From an uncultured Lachnospiraceae bacterium (lineage in GTDB: Bacteria; Bacillota; Clostridia; Lachnospirales; Lachnospiraceae): a stretch of DNA of 64,000 nt. A program made the position numbers and the translations under genes. Shown here one piece after another: positions 1 through 9,743 of the stretch (position 1 is its first letter; each line of letters begins with the position of its first letter). Below the pieces are notes generated by a model. The model was not told the DNA's origin, searched no databases, and saw only the letters and a list, made by a program, of their open reading frames with translations. The DNA lies in assembly GCA_948470335.1 (NCBI GenBank), contig CAOKOL010000014.1, positions 16,094 to 80,093 on the forward strand. The letters run 5' to 3'.

Positions 1-575
1 TATCCGTTTTCCGCCGCCCAGTCAGCCATATCGGTGGGCGTAAGACCGCCGCCCTCCAGAGAGAAGCTGGAGATCAGCATGGACACTGCGGTAGGGCCGC
101 AGCCATAGCCTTCCAGCGGGTCTTCGCCTCCGTAAAGGTAATCCGCCCAGCGCCGGTCTCCCTGATTGTAATACATCATCGGTCCCATCTCCGTATCCAG
201 CATGACAAAGTAGATGTCCTCCGGTGCGTCCTGTATTTCCAGATCAGAGGAATTTCCCAGTTCGTCGATGAAATCCAGGGGGTGGGGGACTTCGGCGGTT
301 TCTTCCGTGGGAGGGGAGGTTTCTGCTTCGGAGGAAATGGTTTCGGTTTCGGTTGACTCGGCGGTTTCAGCAGTTTCGAAATCTGCGGATTCTCCGGCAT
401 TTTCAGTGGGCTCCTGGAGATGGCCGTTGCGGGCGTAACGTATGGAGTTCTTGAGATCTTCGGTGGTGACAGATCGAAAAAATGCAAAAAGGCTGACTAC
501 AGCAATCAGTGTAGTCAGCAAAATACTGCATAGAATCAATGTGTGAACCGGAGACAAATTAGATTTTTTCTTCAT
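1..575 (-). CDS. C39-like (papain-fold) peptidase, 3' end outside window
   Basis: The minus-strand frame is open from an ATG at 573-575 to the window edge, so the C-terminus is missing. About 190 residues are visible. A lysine-rich start and one membrane segment (about residues 9-33) are followed by a low-complexity Thr/Glu/Ser-rich linker. Then comes a conserved block with YYNQGDRRWAD and GYGCGPTAVSML, typical of the Peptidase_C39_2 family; the Cys in GCGPTA is the expected nucleophile. It is probably an anchored extracellular peptidase or cell-wall protein. It starts 43 bp downstream of cheB and may be cotranscribed with it. The family call is by motif only, and the His/Asp part of the site is not in the window. 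Confidence 0.7.
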   Translation of the reverse strand, partial: MKKKSNLSPVHTLILCSILLTTLIAVVSLFAFFRSVTTEDLKNSIRYARNGHLQEPTENAGESADFETAETAESTETETISSEAETSPPTEETAEVPHPLDFIDELGNSSDLEIQDAPEDIYFVMLDTEMGPMMYYNQGDRRWADYLYGGEDPLEGYGCGPTAVSMLISSFSLEGGGLTPTDMADWAAENG

Positions 576-618
576 ATTTACAGTATTTACCGCAGTGTCT
601 AAAATATGTCTCAATCAT

Positions 619-1710
619 TTACAGCGCAGCCAGTTTTTTCATCACGGCCTGAGCAATACTGCCAAGAGGAGACTGGAGACAAACCGCTCCGATCTTATAG
701 GCCTCCATAGGCATACCGTAGACAACGCAGGTTTCTTTGTCCTGTCCGATAGTGTAGGCGCCGTTTCTGCGCATACGCAGAAGGCCGGCGGCTCCGTCAG
801 CGCCCATACCGGTGAGAATAATGCCGATGGATTTATCACGGACATGCATGGCCATGGAGTCAAAGAGCACATCCACAGAAGGGCAGTGTCCGCTCACTCT
901 GTCGCCTTCCACACAGTTTACCGCGTAGCCGCCGCCGATCCGTACCACCCGCATCTGCATACCGCCGGGGGCCAGAAGAACCAGGCCGGGCAGGATGCGG
1001 TCGCCGTTTTTCGCTTCACGTACTTCCATTTTGCACAGACGGTTCATTCGCTCCGCGTACATGGAGGTAAATCCGGGAGGCATGTGCTGGGTGACAACGA
1101 TTCCGGGCATATTGGCCGGAAACTGCTGCAGGACTTCCAAAGTGGCCTCCGTACCGCCGGTAGAAGCGCCGATAGCGATCACCATCTGGTTTGCCGCGGC
1201 CGAAAGCGGACGCCCCGTCAGAACCCTGTTTGGCGCGATTCCCCCATTTCCGCGGGCAGGCTGAGACATACCCGCCAAAGGCGGAGCAGCCGCAAATTGA
1301 GGCGTGATCCGGACACGGGCTTTGGAACCGATTACCAGCTTATTCATCAGCGTAGACAGGAAAAATTCCTTCCGGTTCGCGCTGGTCATATCCGGTTTCT
1401 GGACAAAATCAACAGCCCCGGCAGAAAGGGCATCAAACACCTTTAAATCAAGGGAAGAAACCAGTATAACCGGGATCGGATTTCTGGGCAGTAATTCCTT
1501 TAAAAATTCAAGACCCGACATCCCCGGCATTTCGATATCCAGAGTCAGGATGTCAGGTTTCAGCAACTCTATTTTTTGCTTTGCATCAAAGGCATTGACC
1601 GCATAGCCGACGATTTCAAAACGTGGGTCCTTTCCGATGTTGCCAATCAGCCAGGCCCGGTATACTGCCGAATCGTCGATTACCATCAGTCTGATTTTAT
1701 TATTCTGCAT
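619..1710 (-). CDS. cheB: CheB, chemotaxis protein-glutamate methylesterase/deamidase
   Basis: A 363-residue protein with the usual two-domain layout. Residues 6-120 form a CheY-like receiver with acidic DD at 12-13 and phospho-acceptor Asp58 in LTLDIEMPG. After a Pro/Ala-rich linker, the methylesterase domain (about 175-360) shows nucleophile Ser183 in IGASTGG, His209 in TQHMPP and the Asp of GMGADGA. It removes methyl groups from receptor glutamates when phosphorylated by CheA, resetting adaptation. It is the last che gene of the minus-strand operon, 35 bp after cheR. Length and motifs are complete. Confidence 0.97.
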   Translation of the reverse strand: MQNNKIRLMVIDDSAVYRAWLIGNIGKDPRFEIVGYAVNAFDAKQKIELLKPDILTLDIEMPGMSGLEFLKELLPRNPIPVILVSSLDLKVFDALSAGAVDFVQKPDMTSANRKEFFLSTLMNKLVIGSKARVRITPQFAAAPPLAGMSQPARGNGGIAPNRVLTGRPLSAAANQMVIAIGASTGGTEATLEVLQQFPANMPGIVVTQHMPPGFTSMYAERMNRLCKMEVREAKNGDRILPGLVLLAPGGMQMRVVRIGGGYAVNCVEGDRVSGHCPSVDVLFDSMAMHVRDKSIGIILTGMGADGAAGLLRMRRNGAYTIGQDKETCVVYGMPMEAYKIGAVCLQSPLGSIAQAVMKKLAAL

Positions 1711-1745
1711 AAAAGCGCCTCCTGTGCCGGAATATCCGATATCCG

Positions 1746-2567
1746 TTAAGGCCGCATCGCTTTCTGGAAAATCGCCGGTGTAATATATTGATAAGGATTA
1801 TTCTCCTTGTTCAGATTCTCCGAATGGCCGATAAAAAGGTAGCCGCCCGGAACGGTTGCGCCGTGGAAACGGTGAACCAGAGCATCCTTTGTGGGCTGAT
1901 CGAAATAAATCATAACATTGCGGCAGAAAATCAGGTCAAAGGGCCGGCGGAAACGGATGGGATCCATCAGGTTAAATGTTCTGAAGATCACGTTTTTCCG
2001 GACTTCCGGAGACAGATTGTAAGATCCGTCTTTGTTTTTAATAAAATATTTGCTTTTCCAGTTTTTGGGAAGCTGTTCCAGACTGCTTTCCTGATAGACA
2101 GGATTTCTGGCGGTATCCAGGACCTGCTGGGAAATATCTGTGGCCAGAATCCGGGTATCCCACTGAGGATACTGGGCGCCGAAATATTCCATCAGATACA
2201 TCGTAGTGGTATAAGCTTCCTCTCCGGAAGAACAGCCGGCGCTCCAGATCGAGAGAACGCGGTCTCTCGCATGGGTTTTGGTAAAAGCAGGAAGAGCGGT
2301 GTTGATCAGAAACTGAAAGTGGGCTTCCTCCCGCATAAAATACGTATAATTGGTCGTCAGTTTGTTAATCAGGAACGTGACCATGTTTTTGTCTTTTCCT
2401 GATAAAATATCATCCACATACTGGGTGAAGCTGGTATATCCCTGAGACTGAAGACTGTGGGACAGCCGGCTGGAAATCAACTGTTTTTTCTGACTCAGGT
2501 CGATCCCGTAATGGGACTGGATATAGGTATACAGCCGATGGAAATCGGCATCACTTAAGGTCATCAT
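1746..2567 (-). CDS. cheR: CheR, SAM-dependent chemotaxis receptor methyltransferase
   Basis: A 273-residue protein of normal CheR length. The all-alpha N-terminal domain (about 1-75) is followed by a Rossmann methyltransferase domain with the SAM-binding segment WSAGCSSGEEAY and the conserved FDLIFCRNVMIYFD block. It methylates receptor glutamates and opposes CheB. Two adjacent ATG codons are possible starts; the first lies about 10 bases after an AAGGAG ribosome site. It sits between cheW and cheB in the same operon. Confidence 0.96.
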   Translation of the reverse strand: MMTLSDADFHRLYTYIQSHYGIDLSQKKQLISSRLSHSLQSQGYTSFTQYVDDILSGKDKNMVTFLINKLTTNYTYFMREEAHFQFLINTALPAFTKTHARDRVLSIWSAGCSSGEEAYTTTMYLMEYFGAQYPQWDTRILATDISQQVLDTARNPVYQESSLEQLPKNWKSKYFIKNKDGSYNLSPEVRKNVIFRTFNLMDPIRFRRPFDLIFCRNVMIYFDQPTKDALVHRFHGATVPGGYLFIGHSENLNKENNPYQYITPAIFQKAMRP

Positions 2568-2604
2568 GATGGGCTGTCTCCTTTAATTAGCGTTCTGTTG
2601 CTTC

Positions 2605-3093
2605 CTAATTATACTGTCCGCTGGCCAGAGCTTTGTAATCAAAGGACATGAGCACTCTTCCGTCTTCTACAGTCACCATGCCGTCTAACAGCTTCTGGCG
2701 GCGCTTGATCGGAATGGGATGAACCTGATTGAGATCAATATCCATAACTTTCTGAACGGAATCCACCACAATGCCCAGCACAGTGGAATCTATATTCAGC
2801 ATAATGATACAGGTCTTATTCGTATACTCCAGCTGAGGCATGCCCATGCACAGCCGAATATCCAGAGCCGGGAAAATCCTGCCGCGCACATTGATAACGC
2901 CTTTGATGAAAGACGGAACCAGAGGGATGGGCGTGATCGGATAATCGTTGATGATTTCGGTCACATATTCGGTGCTGAGAAACATAACCAGACCGCCGGA
3001 TTCAAAGGTCAGGCAGCGCTCGATGGATTGCTTTCCCTCTGATTCTCCAAAATCCTGTACATTCTGAACGAGAGTTTCTTCTTGGTTTGACAT
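2605..3093 (-). CDS. cheW: CheW, chemotaxis coupling protein
   Basis: A 162-residue single-domain CheW-like protein. It has the SH3-like fold signatures FIKGVINVRGRIFPALDIR and the GIVVDSVQKVMDI segment. It bridges receptors and the CheA kinase in the membrane-associated signalling array. It follows cheA by 15 bp and precedes cheR by 37 bp on the minus strand, which makes cotranscription near certain. A short acidic N-terminal extension before the domain is unremarkable. Confidence 0.95.
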   Translation of the reverse strand: MSNQEETLVQNVQDFGESEGKQSIERCLTFESGGLVMFLSTEYVTEIINDYPITPIPLVPSFIKGVINVRGRIFPALDIRLCMGMPQLEYTNKTCIIMLNIDSTVLGIVVDSVQKVMDIDLNQVHPIPIKRRQKLLDGMVTVEDGRVLMSFDYKALASGQYN

Positions 3094-3108
3094 AACTGGG
3101 TCCTCCGT

Positions 3109-5211
3109 TTAAATAGTTTCAATGGCGGCCATATAGAGGGTCAGGATATCCAGGATAATGCTGATATTCCCGTCTCCCAATATGGTACAGCCGGTAATGC
3201 CGGCGTTTTTAAGTCCAAATTCATTGAAAAATGAAGGGAGCGATTTTACTACAACCTGCTGTTCGTCGATCAGGTCGTCTACGAACAGGCAGTAGGAGCG
3301 GTCGCTGGCTTCCACCCATAACAGAATACCGTCTTCAATGGAAGTAATCTCGGTATCCAGATTGTAGAACCGGTGCAGCCGGATAATGGGGTAGAAGGTT
3401 CCCATCCGGTCAACCATCTCATGTCCGCACTCGTCCAGTACGACTTCCTCATTCCGCACCTTGAAGGACTGGCGGATATTGGAGATCGGGATGGTGAATA
3501 TGGAATTTCCCACGGTTACTTTCATACCGGTTACGATGGCCAGAGTCAAAGGGATGCTCATGGTGATCGTAGTCCCCACGCCTAGCTCGCTGGTCAGGGA
3601 TACGGTACCGCCCACCGCCTCAATATTTTTCTTTACCACGTCCATGCCCACGCCACGGCCCGAATACTCGGTGACGGTCTGGTTGGTGGAAAAGCCGGGG
3701 AGCATAATCAGTCCCAGCGCTTCTTTCTGAGAATATTCGCTTTCCGGTTTGGTCAGCAGACCTTTTTCACGCGCTTTGGCCAGCAGCTTGCCTGCGTCCA
3801 TGCCGTAACCGTCGTCGGAGATGGAGATCACAACCTCGCTGCTGCTGTGAGAAGCGGACAGGATCAGCTCGCCCTGAGGGTCCTTGCCGGCGGCGATACG
3901 CTCTGCGGCAGTTTCTTCGATACCATGATCCATGCTGTTACGCACGATATGCATGATGGGGTCCTGAATGCTGTCTATAATCGTTTTGTCAACTTCCGTA
4001 TTCTCGCCGATCACGGTCAGACGAACATCTTTATTTAACTTCTGCTTCATATCCCGGACGATACGGTTCATCTTCTGGAACACACCGGAAATCGGAACCA
4101 TCCGCAGGGACATGGAAATATCCTGGAGATCGTCGGTCAGCTTGCGCAGCTGGCGGGCTGACTGCATAAAGTTATCATAGCTGTCCCGTGGAAGATGGGA
4201 CAGTTCGGGCGAGGCCGTCACCATGGACTCGGTGATTACGATCTCCCCTACGATATCAACCAGGCTGTCCAGCTTTGAAAGGTTCACACTGATCAGACTC
4301 TGCTTAACCGGTGCGTGGGACGCAGGCGCGGCGGCACCGGATTCCTGCTTGGGCGCCGGCGCTTCTTTTGCGGCGGGCGCCGAAACGGGCTGTTCGGGCA
4401 AAGCGGCAGGCGCTTCCGCTTCCGGCTGTGCCGTTTCCTTTGCGGCCGGTTCCACGATTTCGTAAGAATGGATATGATTCTGGGTTTTTAAGATATCTTC
4501 CGCCATGGAAGTGTTTTCCTGAGAATCAAAGGCAAGGAAAAAGCCGTTTTCTATAATCGTCTGGCAGGTGCCGGAATCCGTGTCCATATTCGCCGGATAA
4601 TAACGGAAATCGGCGCCTACTTCTTTCAGAGCGTTCACGATCATGTAAGCTCTGAGGTTTTCCATGCCCACGCCTTCTTCCAGGAAAATATGAATGAAAC
4701 AGGCGGCCTGAGGATCGTCAGGGAGCGCGGAGTCATCCTCCGCGGCAGTCTGTCCGGAAGCACCGGCTGTGGATGCTTCGTCCTGGGAAGAATCGCCATT
4801 TCCGCTGATTTTTGCGAGGAAGCCTTCGATCTCCGCCGTAAACTCGTCAATGTTTTCCGACAGAGGAGAGCCGCTCTCCACTTTGGCCACCTCTCCCCGC
4901 AGCTGATCTTCGGAACGGAACATCAGGTTAAACAGCTCTTTTCTGTGCTCGTGAGCCAGAGAGCTGATTCCTTTGTCCCGAATATAAAAGAACAGGTCTT
5001 CTATCCGATGCGCAATCGTAGAGAGCGAGCCAAATTCCATCATGGCAGACGAACCTTTGATGGTGTGCATGATCCGGAAGATTTCATTCACGTCATCAGT
5101 GGAAAAATCTTCTGTCTCCTCGTCTGCCACCAGCATTTCATCCAGCCGGTCCAGAAGAGAATTAGTTTCATAAAGGTATGTATCTAACATGCTTTCCATA
5201 CCATTATCCAT
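3109..5211 (-). CDS. cheA: CheA, chemotaxis histidine kinase
   Basis: A 700-residue kinase. The P1 phosphotransfer domain carries His49 in MHTIKGSSAMM. A P2-like region and a long Ala/Pro/Glu linker (about 265-305) follow. Then come the P3 dimerisation helices (VNLSKLDSLVDIVGEIV), a GHKL ATPase with N, G1 and G2 boxes (NSMDHGIE, SDDGYGMD, GRGVGMDVV), and a C-terminal CheW-like P5 domain. It autophosphorylates in response to receptors and donates phosphate to CheY and CheB; no cheY lies in this window. It is the first gene of the operon, downstream of a sigma-D-like promoter. Confidence 0.97.
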   Translation of the reverse strand: MDNGMESMLDTYLYETNSLLDRLDEMLVADEETEDFSTDDVNEIFRIMHTIKGSSAMMEFGSLSTIAHRIEDLFFYIRDKGISSLAHEHRKELFNLMFRSEDQLRGEVAKVESGSPLSENIDEFTAEIEGFLAKISGNGDSSQDEASTAGASGQTAAEDDSALPDDPQAACFIHIFLEEGVGMENLRAYMIVNALKEVGADFRYYPANMDTDSGTCQTIIENGFFLAFDSQENTSMAEDILKTQNHIHSYEIVEPAAKETAQPEAEAPAALPEQPVSAPAAKEAPAPKQESGAAAPASHAPVKQSLISVNLSKLDSLVDIVGEIVITESMVTASPELSHLPRDSYDNFMQSARQLRKLTDDLQDISMSLRMVPISGVFQKMNRIVRDMKQKLNKDVRLTVIGENTEVDKTIIDSIQDPIMHIVRNSMDHGIEETAAERIAAGKDPQGELILSASHSSSEVVISISDDGYGMDAGKLLAKAREKGLLTKPESEYSQKEALGLIMLPGFSTNQTVTEYSGRGVGMDVVKKNIEAVGGTVSLTSELGVGTTITMSIPLTLAIVTGMKVTVGNSIFTIPISNIRQSFKVRNEEVVLDECGHEMVDRMGTFYPIIRLHRFYNLDTEITSIEDGILLWVEASDRSYCLFVDDLIDEQQVVVKSLPSFFNEFGLKNAGITGCTILGDGNISIILDILTLYMAAIETI

Positions 5212-5294
5212 GATACAGACACCGCCTTTCTGGGTTTGTTGGTTTGAATAAACAGAATCTGCAATTTCACAGTCTTTTATTTTTCATATATAGT

Positions 5295-5320
5295 ATATCG
5301 GCATTTTTGAAAAAATTTTA
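5295..5320 (-). promoter_or_regulatory. Sigma-D (sigma-28) type promoter for cheA-W-R-B
   Basis: Read on the minus strand, the region has TAAA (5317-5320), 14 bases, then an exact GCCGATAT (5295-5302). This matches the known flagellar/chemotaxis sigma-D consensus TAAA-N14-16-GCCGATAT. It lies 84 bp upstream of the cheA start. The match is seen in sequence; use by sigma-D is inferred. Confidence 0.7.
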
Positions 5321-5350
5321 ATAGAAACCTATCATATTTTTTGGAATTGT

Positions 5351-5358
5351 GCCGATAT
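5351..5358 (+). promoter_or_regulatory. Sigma-D type -10 box facing the receptor gene
   Basis: An exact GCCGATAT on the plus strand, 125 bp upstream of the chemoreceptor start and in mirror orientation to the cheA promoter 49 bp away. The -35 side (TCAT at 15-base spacing) is a poor match to TAAA, so this promoter is less certain than its partner. Confidence 0.5.
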
Positions 5359-5483
5359 ATAGTATAGATAAAGCTATGTAATTATTTAAAAGCACTGCCC
5401 TGAGGAGGTGAAAGTGGCTTTTTGCGCTTTTAAACATGCAGTAATTTTTTAAAATATAAAGATAAAGCGAGGATGAGACAAAG

Positions 5484-7295
5484 ATGAAAAATTTAAAAAT
5501 GTCCAGAAAAATTACAGTGGCTTTCGGTGTTGTAATTGCCTGCTATATTTTTACGGTTGCCTTCATGACCCTTGGGATTAACACAACCAGAGGCAACTAT
5601 CAGACATTTTACGAAAACACCCATACGGCCGTAACCAAAGCGATTACCATCCGTGTGAACCTGCAGAAGAGCATCAAGGATGTATCTTTTGCGCTGCTGG
5701 AGCCGGATGCGACATCGACGCAGACTTATCTTAAGGAAGCGGATGAGTTCGGCGCGCTGGTGGAATCGGATCTGGCATGGTTTAACACGGAGTATGACGG
5801 TGATACCGCTCTGGTAAAACAGTTTGAGAGTGCTTACCAGAATATTTCAAAACTGCAGGCACAACTGAAGCAGCTGGCTACCGACGGCAGCGAAGAAGCG
5901 CTGGCGCAGGCCGAAGAAATTTTGGTAACTGATTTTGGTCCCGCGGCAAATGAGGCGGCGAACGTGCTGCTGACGTTCAGCGACGGGCTGACCGCGAACG
6001 CCGAGTCCGTATATAACAACGGAATGAAAGTAAATACAATTATCGTGGTAATATCGGTAGTGATTACGGTAGTAGCCATTGCAATCACGATCGGTATGGC
6101 GCTGGCTCTGATTCGTTCCATCGTTCTTCCGATTAAAGAGATGGAAGAAGCCATGGTGGAGATGCAGAACGGCAGCGTAAATGTGAAGCTGGAGTACAGT
6201 GCCAGGGATGAGATCGGCCAACTGGCGGACGGTATGCGGAAGATGATGGTATTCCTGAAGAATATTATCACCGACGAAAGCCAGATCTTTACCCGGATGG
6301 GCGACGGCGACTTTACGGTTCATTCCGGCATTGCGGATCAGTATGTGGGCGATTACAGCGAGATTCTGACGGCGATGAGAAAGCTGCGTGATAACCTGAG
6401 CAGCACGCTGACCCAGATTAATGCGGCGGCGGATCAGGTAGCGGCAGGTTCCGATCAGGTATCTTCCGGTTCCCAGGCTCTGGCACAGGGCGCTACGGAG
6501 CAGGCTTCTTCCGTAGAGGAGCTGGCAGCGACCACAAATGAAATCTCCGAAAAGGTAAGCACCAATGCGGAGAGCGCAAAACAGGCGAATGAAAAAGCGA
6601 TTACGGTTAAAGAAAACGCGGATAAGAGCAGACAGCGTATGCAGGATATGCTGACTGCTATGACCGATATCAGCACGAAGTCCGGCGAAGTGGGCAAGAT
6701 TATCAAGACCATCGAGGACATTGCGTTCCAGACAAATATCCTGGCGCTGAATGCGGCCGTTGAGGCTGCCCGTGCCGGCGATGCGGGCAAAGGCTTTGCC
6801 GTGGTTGCCGATGAAGTACGCAACCTGGCCGGCAAGTCCGCGGAGGCTTCTACAAATACTTCCGCACTGATTGAAGAATCCATTCAGGCAGTGGAACGGG
6901 GTATCCGGATTGCCAATGAAACGGCACAGTCTCTTGACGAGGTTGTGGACGGCGTAGACGACGTAAGCACGACGATTGAGCTGATTACCGAGGCCAGCGA
7001 GGAGCAGGCATCCGCTCTTGCGCAGGTAAATCAGGGTGTGGATCAGATTTCCAGCGTTGTACAGACCAACTCCGCAACGGCAGAGCAGAGCGCGGCAGCC
7101 AGCGAAGAACTGTCCGAACAGTCTCAGGTGCTTAAGAGACTGGTCAGCAACTTTAAGCTGTCGGATCAGGGCGGAATCCCGGCTGCAGCTCCGGCTCCTT
7201 CCTATGATCCCCAGCCTGTGGATTCTTATTCCGACATGGGGATGATGGACAGCAGCTACAGTGTAGGTTCCGATTTTGGGAATGACAAATATTGA
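5484..7295 (+). CDS. Methyl-accepting chemotaxis receptor
   Basis: A 603-residue transducer. Membrane helix 1 is at about 12-32, followed by a roughly 155-residue extracytoplasmic four-helix-type sensor region. Membrane helix 2 (about 188-212) leads into a HAMP domain. The long cytoplasmic coiled coil carries the nearly invariant signalling hairpin with [19 protein letters not shown] and [11 protein letters not shown]. The ligand is not predictable. The last 40 residues are a flexible Pro/Ser/Asp tail without the NWETF-type CheR tether. It is a single gene, divergent from the che operon. Confidence 0.95.
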   Translation: MKNLKMSRKITVAFGVVIACYIFTVAFMTLGINTTRGNYQTFYENTHTAVTKAITIRVNLQKSIKDVSFALLEPDATSTQTYLKEADEFGALVESDLAWFNTEYDGDTALVKQFESAYQNISKLQAQLKQLATDGSEEALAQAEEILVTDFGPAANEAANVLLTFSDGLTANAESVYNNGMKVNTIIVVISVVITVVAIAITIGMALALIRSIVLPIKEMEEAMVEMQNGSVNVKLEYSARDEIGQLADGMRKMMVFLKNIITDESQIFTRMGDGDFTVHSGIADQYVGDYSEILTAMRKLRDNLSSTLTQINAAADQVAAGSDQVSSGSQALAQGATEQASSVEELAATTNEISEKVSTNAESAKQANEKAITVKENADKSRQRMQDMLTAMTDISTKSGEVGKIIKTIEDIAFQTNILALNAAVEAARAGDAGKGFAVVADEVRNLAGKSAEASTNTSALIEESIQAVERGIRIANETAQSLDEVVDGVDDVSTTIELITEASEEQASALAQVNQGVDQISSVVQTNSATAEQSAAASEELSEQSQVLKRLVSNFKLSDQGGIPAAAPAPSYDPQPVDSYSDMGMMDSSYSVGSDFGNDKY

Positions 7296-7339
7296 TCTGA
7301 CGAATTTGCAGTAAGCAGTAGAGATATACATATGTGAAA

Positions 7340-7397
7340 GAATCCCGTCGGAAATCAGGAATATTGATAAACTCCTGGTTCCCGTCGGGATTCTTTT
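7340..7397 (+). terminator. Intrinsic terminator after the chemoreceptor gene
   Basis: GAATCCCG at 7340 pairs with CGGGATTC ending at 7393. An inner stem AATCAGGA/TCCTGGTT extends the helix, and a TTTTG run follows. It lies 45 bp after the receptor stop codon. Confidence 0.75.
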
Positions 7398-7445
7398 GTG
7401 TCATGGGAAAGTCCCTGGATTTATGAAATAAAAAAGGAGTAAAAA

Positions 7446-7970
7446 ATGGTTTATATCTGTTATTATGATTCTCCTGTGGGGAGATTGCTGCTTGCGGAAA
7501 AAGATGGCGCTTTGGCAGGGCTCTGGATAGAAGGGCAGAAATACTTTCTTGGCTCTATGCGGGAGGAAACAGAAGAAAAAGCAGATTCTGCTATGCTGAA
7601 CCGTATAAAAGAATGGCTGGATTGTTACTTTAACGGGGAGAAACCGCCGGTGAGCGAATTGAAGCTGGCTCCTGTGGGCAGTGAGTTTCGCAAAGCGGTC
7701 TGGAACGCTCTCTGTGAGATTCCTTATGGCCAAATCACAACTTATGGGGAAATTACAAAAAAGCTGGCCGCCAGCCATGGCATTTCGGAAAAGGCCGCCC
7801 AGGCTGTGGGAGGCGCCGTTGCCCACAATCCCATCTCTATTATTATTCCCTGCCACAGGGTGGTGGGAGCAAAGGGGGAACTGACGGGGTATGCCGGTGG
7901 ATTGGATAAAAAGGTGTGGTTGCTGACCCATGAGGGTGTTCGTTGCGCTGAAAAAAGAATACTACTATAA
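7446..7970 (+). CDS. ogt: Methylated-DNA--protein-cysteine methyltransferase (Ogt/MGMT family)
   Basis: A 174-residue single-domain protein. The C-terminal half shows the winged-helix DNA-binding part (FRKAVWNALCEIPYGQITTYGE) and the active-site motif IIPCHRVVGAKG with acceptor Cys136, then GYAGGLDKK. It removes alkyl groups from O6-alkylguanine by suicide transfer to the cysteine. Start at an ATG after AAAAAGGAG. It is monocistronic, between a terminator and a gene-poor stretch of about 160 bp. Confidence 0.95.
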   Translation: MVYICYYDSPVGRLLLAEKDGALAGLWIEGQKYFLGSMREETEEKADSAMLNRIKEWLDCYFNGEKPPVSELKLAPVGSEFRKAVWNALCEIPYGQITTYGEITKKLAASHGISEKAAQAVGGAVAHNPISIIIPCHRVVGAKGELTGYAGGLDKKVWLLTHEGVRCAEKRILL

Positions 7971-8129
7971 GTGTATATCGGCAGGCAAGCAACTTTTTAT
8001 TGCAAAACCGGCATCGGGATTATAAAATATGAGTAGGAAGCTGATTGGAAAAGGCCGGAAAACGGCTGAGTTGTGTTTCATATGTATCTTGTGGAAGAAT
8101 GAAGCACAAAAAAGCGCGGGTGGTGTTTG

Positions 8130-9719
8130 ATGGGGAAAATCTTTAATACGACAGGGGTGTGCAGACCCGACAGGCATTATATGGTCAATATTGATAAGAG
8201 GCTGAATGAAATTGAGGAGCTGATTGCTCAGGGCGCATATTTTACCATAAACCGGGCGAGGCAGTTTGGGAAAACGACGACGATCCGGCTGCTGAGAGAG
8301 CGGCTGTCCGACAGATATATTGTGTTATCCATCAGCTTTGAAGGAATAGAAAAGGAAGTGTATGCCGGTGCAGTCTCTTTTTGTCGGAGGATCTGCCGGC
8401 TTTTATACAACAGAATGTCAGCGCAGCGCGGCGCAGAGGGGATTCCTGAAAAACTGATTGCGCAGATGGAACAAATGTGTGATGGAGAAACCAATCTGGC
8501 AGACTTATCAGACTTTATTTCTGCTTTATGTGCTCAAACAGAAAAACCGGTCGTATTGATTATTGATGAAGTGGATCAGGCCAGTAATCAGGAAATTTTT
8601 CTTTCTTTTTTGGGAATGCTTCGAAATAAATATTTAAACAGTGATGAAGAACCGGCCTTTCAGTCGGTGATCCTGGCCGGCGTCTATGATATAAAAAATC
8701 TGAAACTGAAGATAAGGACAGATACGGAGCATCAATACAACAGTCCATGGAACATTGCCGCGGATTTTACCGTTGATATGAGCTTTTCTCCGGAGGATAT
8801 CGGGGGAATGCTGGAAGAGTATGAACAGGATAAACACACCGGAATGAATATAGATGCCATGGCGCTGCTGCTTTACGAGTATACTTCCGGATATCCTTAT
8901 CTGGTTTCCCGGCTGTGCGGAATAATGGATGAGCGTGTGCCACGGGAAGATGGATTCGACGCAAAAGCATCGGCCTGGACAAAGGCGGGGCTGACAGAGG
9001 CGGTAAAAATCCTTCTGACAGAGCCCAATACCCTGTTTGACGATATCGTAAAAAAACTGGCGGATTTTCCGGAATTAAAGAAAATGCTTTGCGCCGTTTT
9101 ATTCCGGGGAGAAAGGATTCCATATAATGTGTATCACTATGCGATTAATATGGGGTGCATGTTTGGTTTCATAAAAAATCATCAGGGTATGGTGGAAGTG
9201 TCCAATCGGATTTTTGAGACATTGCTGTATAATCTGTTTCTGTCGGAGGAGCTATTGGACAGTAAAATTTATAAGGCGGCGGCTTTGGACAAAAATCAGT
9301 TTATTCGTAATGGTCAGTTGGATATGGAGCTGGTTCTGGAACGGTTTGTGGAATCTTTTACAGAGATTTATGGAGATGCAAAAGAAGCTTTCGTGGAGGA
9401 AAACGGACGCAGGTTCTTTTTGCTCTATCTGAAACCGATTATCAATGGCGTGGGAAATTATTATGTCGAAGCCCGAACCAGAGATATGCGCAGGACCGAT
9501 GTGATTGTGGACTATCGGGGCATACAATACGTCTGTGAACTGAAAATATGGCATGGGCAGGAGTATAACCGGCGGGGGGAACGGCAACTGATCGGTTATC
9601 TGGATGATTACCACTTGACAAAAGGGTATATGGTGAGTTTTAATTTTAATCAAAAGAAACAGGTTGGTGTAAAGAAGATAGAATTGGACGGCAGGCTGAT
9701 TGTGGAGGCGGTGGTATAG
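8130..9719 (+). CDS. AAA-ATPase-like protein with C-terminal PD-(D/E)XK nuclease-type domain
   Basis: About 529 residues from the ATG at 8130; a TTG at 8127 is possible but weaker. The N-terminal P-loop region has the degenerate Walker A NRARQFGKTTTIRLL and a Walker B, VVLIIDEVDQA. The last 100 residues resemble the PDDEXK_9 fold, with RRTDVIVDY and VCELKIW supplying D and E-x-K. Such proteins are common in Clostridia and are often multicopy; their role is not established, although mobile-element and defence links have been suggested for related ATPase-nuclease fusions. It lies directly upstream of the mini-CRISPR and the cas operon, on the same strand. The region is AT-richer than the che genes. 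Confidence 0.8.
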   Translation: MGKIFNTTGVCRPDRHYMVNIDKRLNEIEELIAQGAYFTINRARQFGKTTTIRLLRERLSDRYIVLSISFEGIEKEVYAGAVSFCRRICRLLYNRMSAQRGAEGIPEKLIAQMEQMCDGETNLADLSDFISALCAQTEKPVVLIIDEVDQASNQEIFLSFLGMLRNKYLNSDEEPAFQSVILAGVYDIKNLKLKIRTDTEHQYNSPWNIAADFTVDMSFSPEDIGGMLEEYEQDKHTGMNIDAMALLLYEYTSGYPYLVSRLCGIMDERVPREDGFDAKASAWTKAGLTEAVKILLTEPNTLFDDIVKKLADFPELKKMLCAVLFRGERIPYNVYHYAINMGCMFGFIKNHQGMVEVSNRIFETLLYNLFLSEELLDSKIYKAAALDKNQFIRNGQLDMELVLERFVESFTEIYGDAKEAFVEENGRRFFLLYLKPIINGVGNYYVEARTRDMRRTDVIVDYRGIQYVCELKIWHGQEYNRRGERQLIGYLDDYHLTKGYMVSFNFNQKKQVGVKKIELDGRLIVEAVV

Positions 9720-9743
9720 AAAAAGGCTCTGTCGGGAATATTT

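Noticed and set aside
595..1446. A 283-codon plus-strand frame opposite cheB
   Set aside because: It has no family resemblance and is the antisense shadow of a clearly conserved gene; similar long shadows opposite the chemoreceptor, cohesin, McsB and glnN genes were dropped for the same reason.
5414..5452. A 12-codon open frame after AGGAGG upstream of the chemoreceptor
   Set aside because: The GTG start is too close to the ribosome-like site and nothing supports a leader peptide; it was also checked for a c-di-GMP riboswitch and no conserved core was seen.
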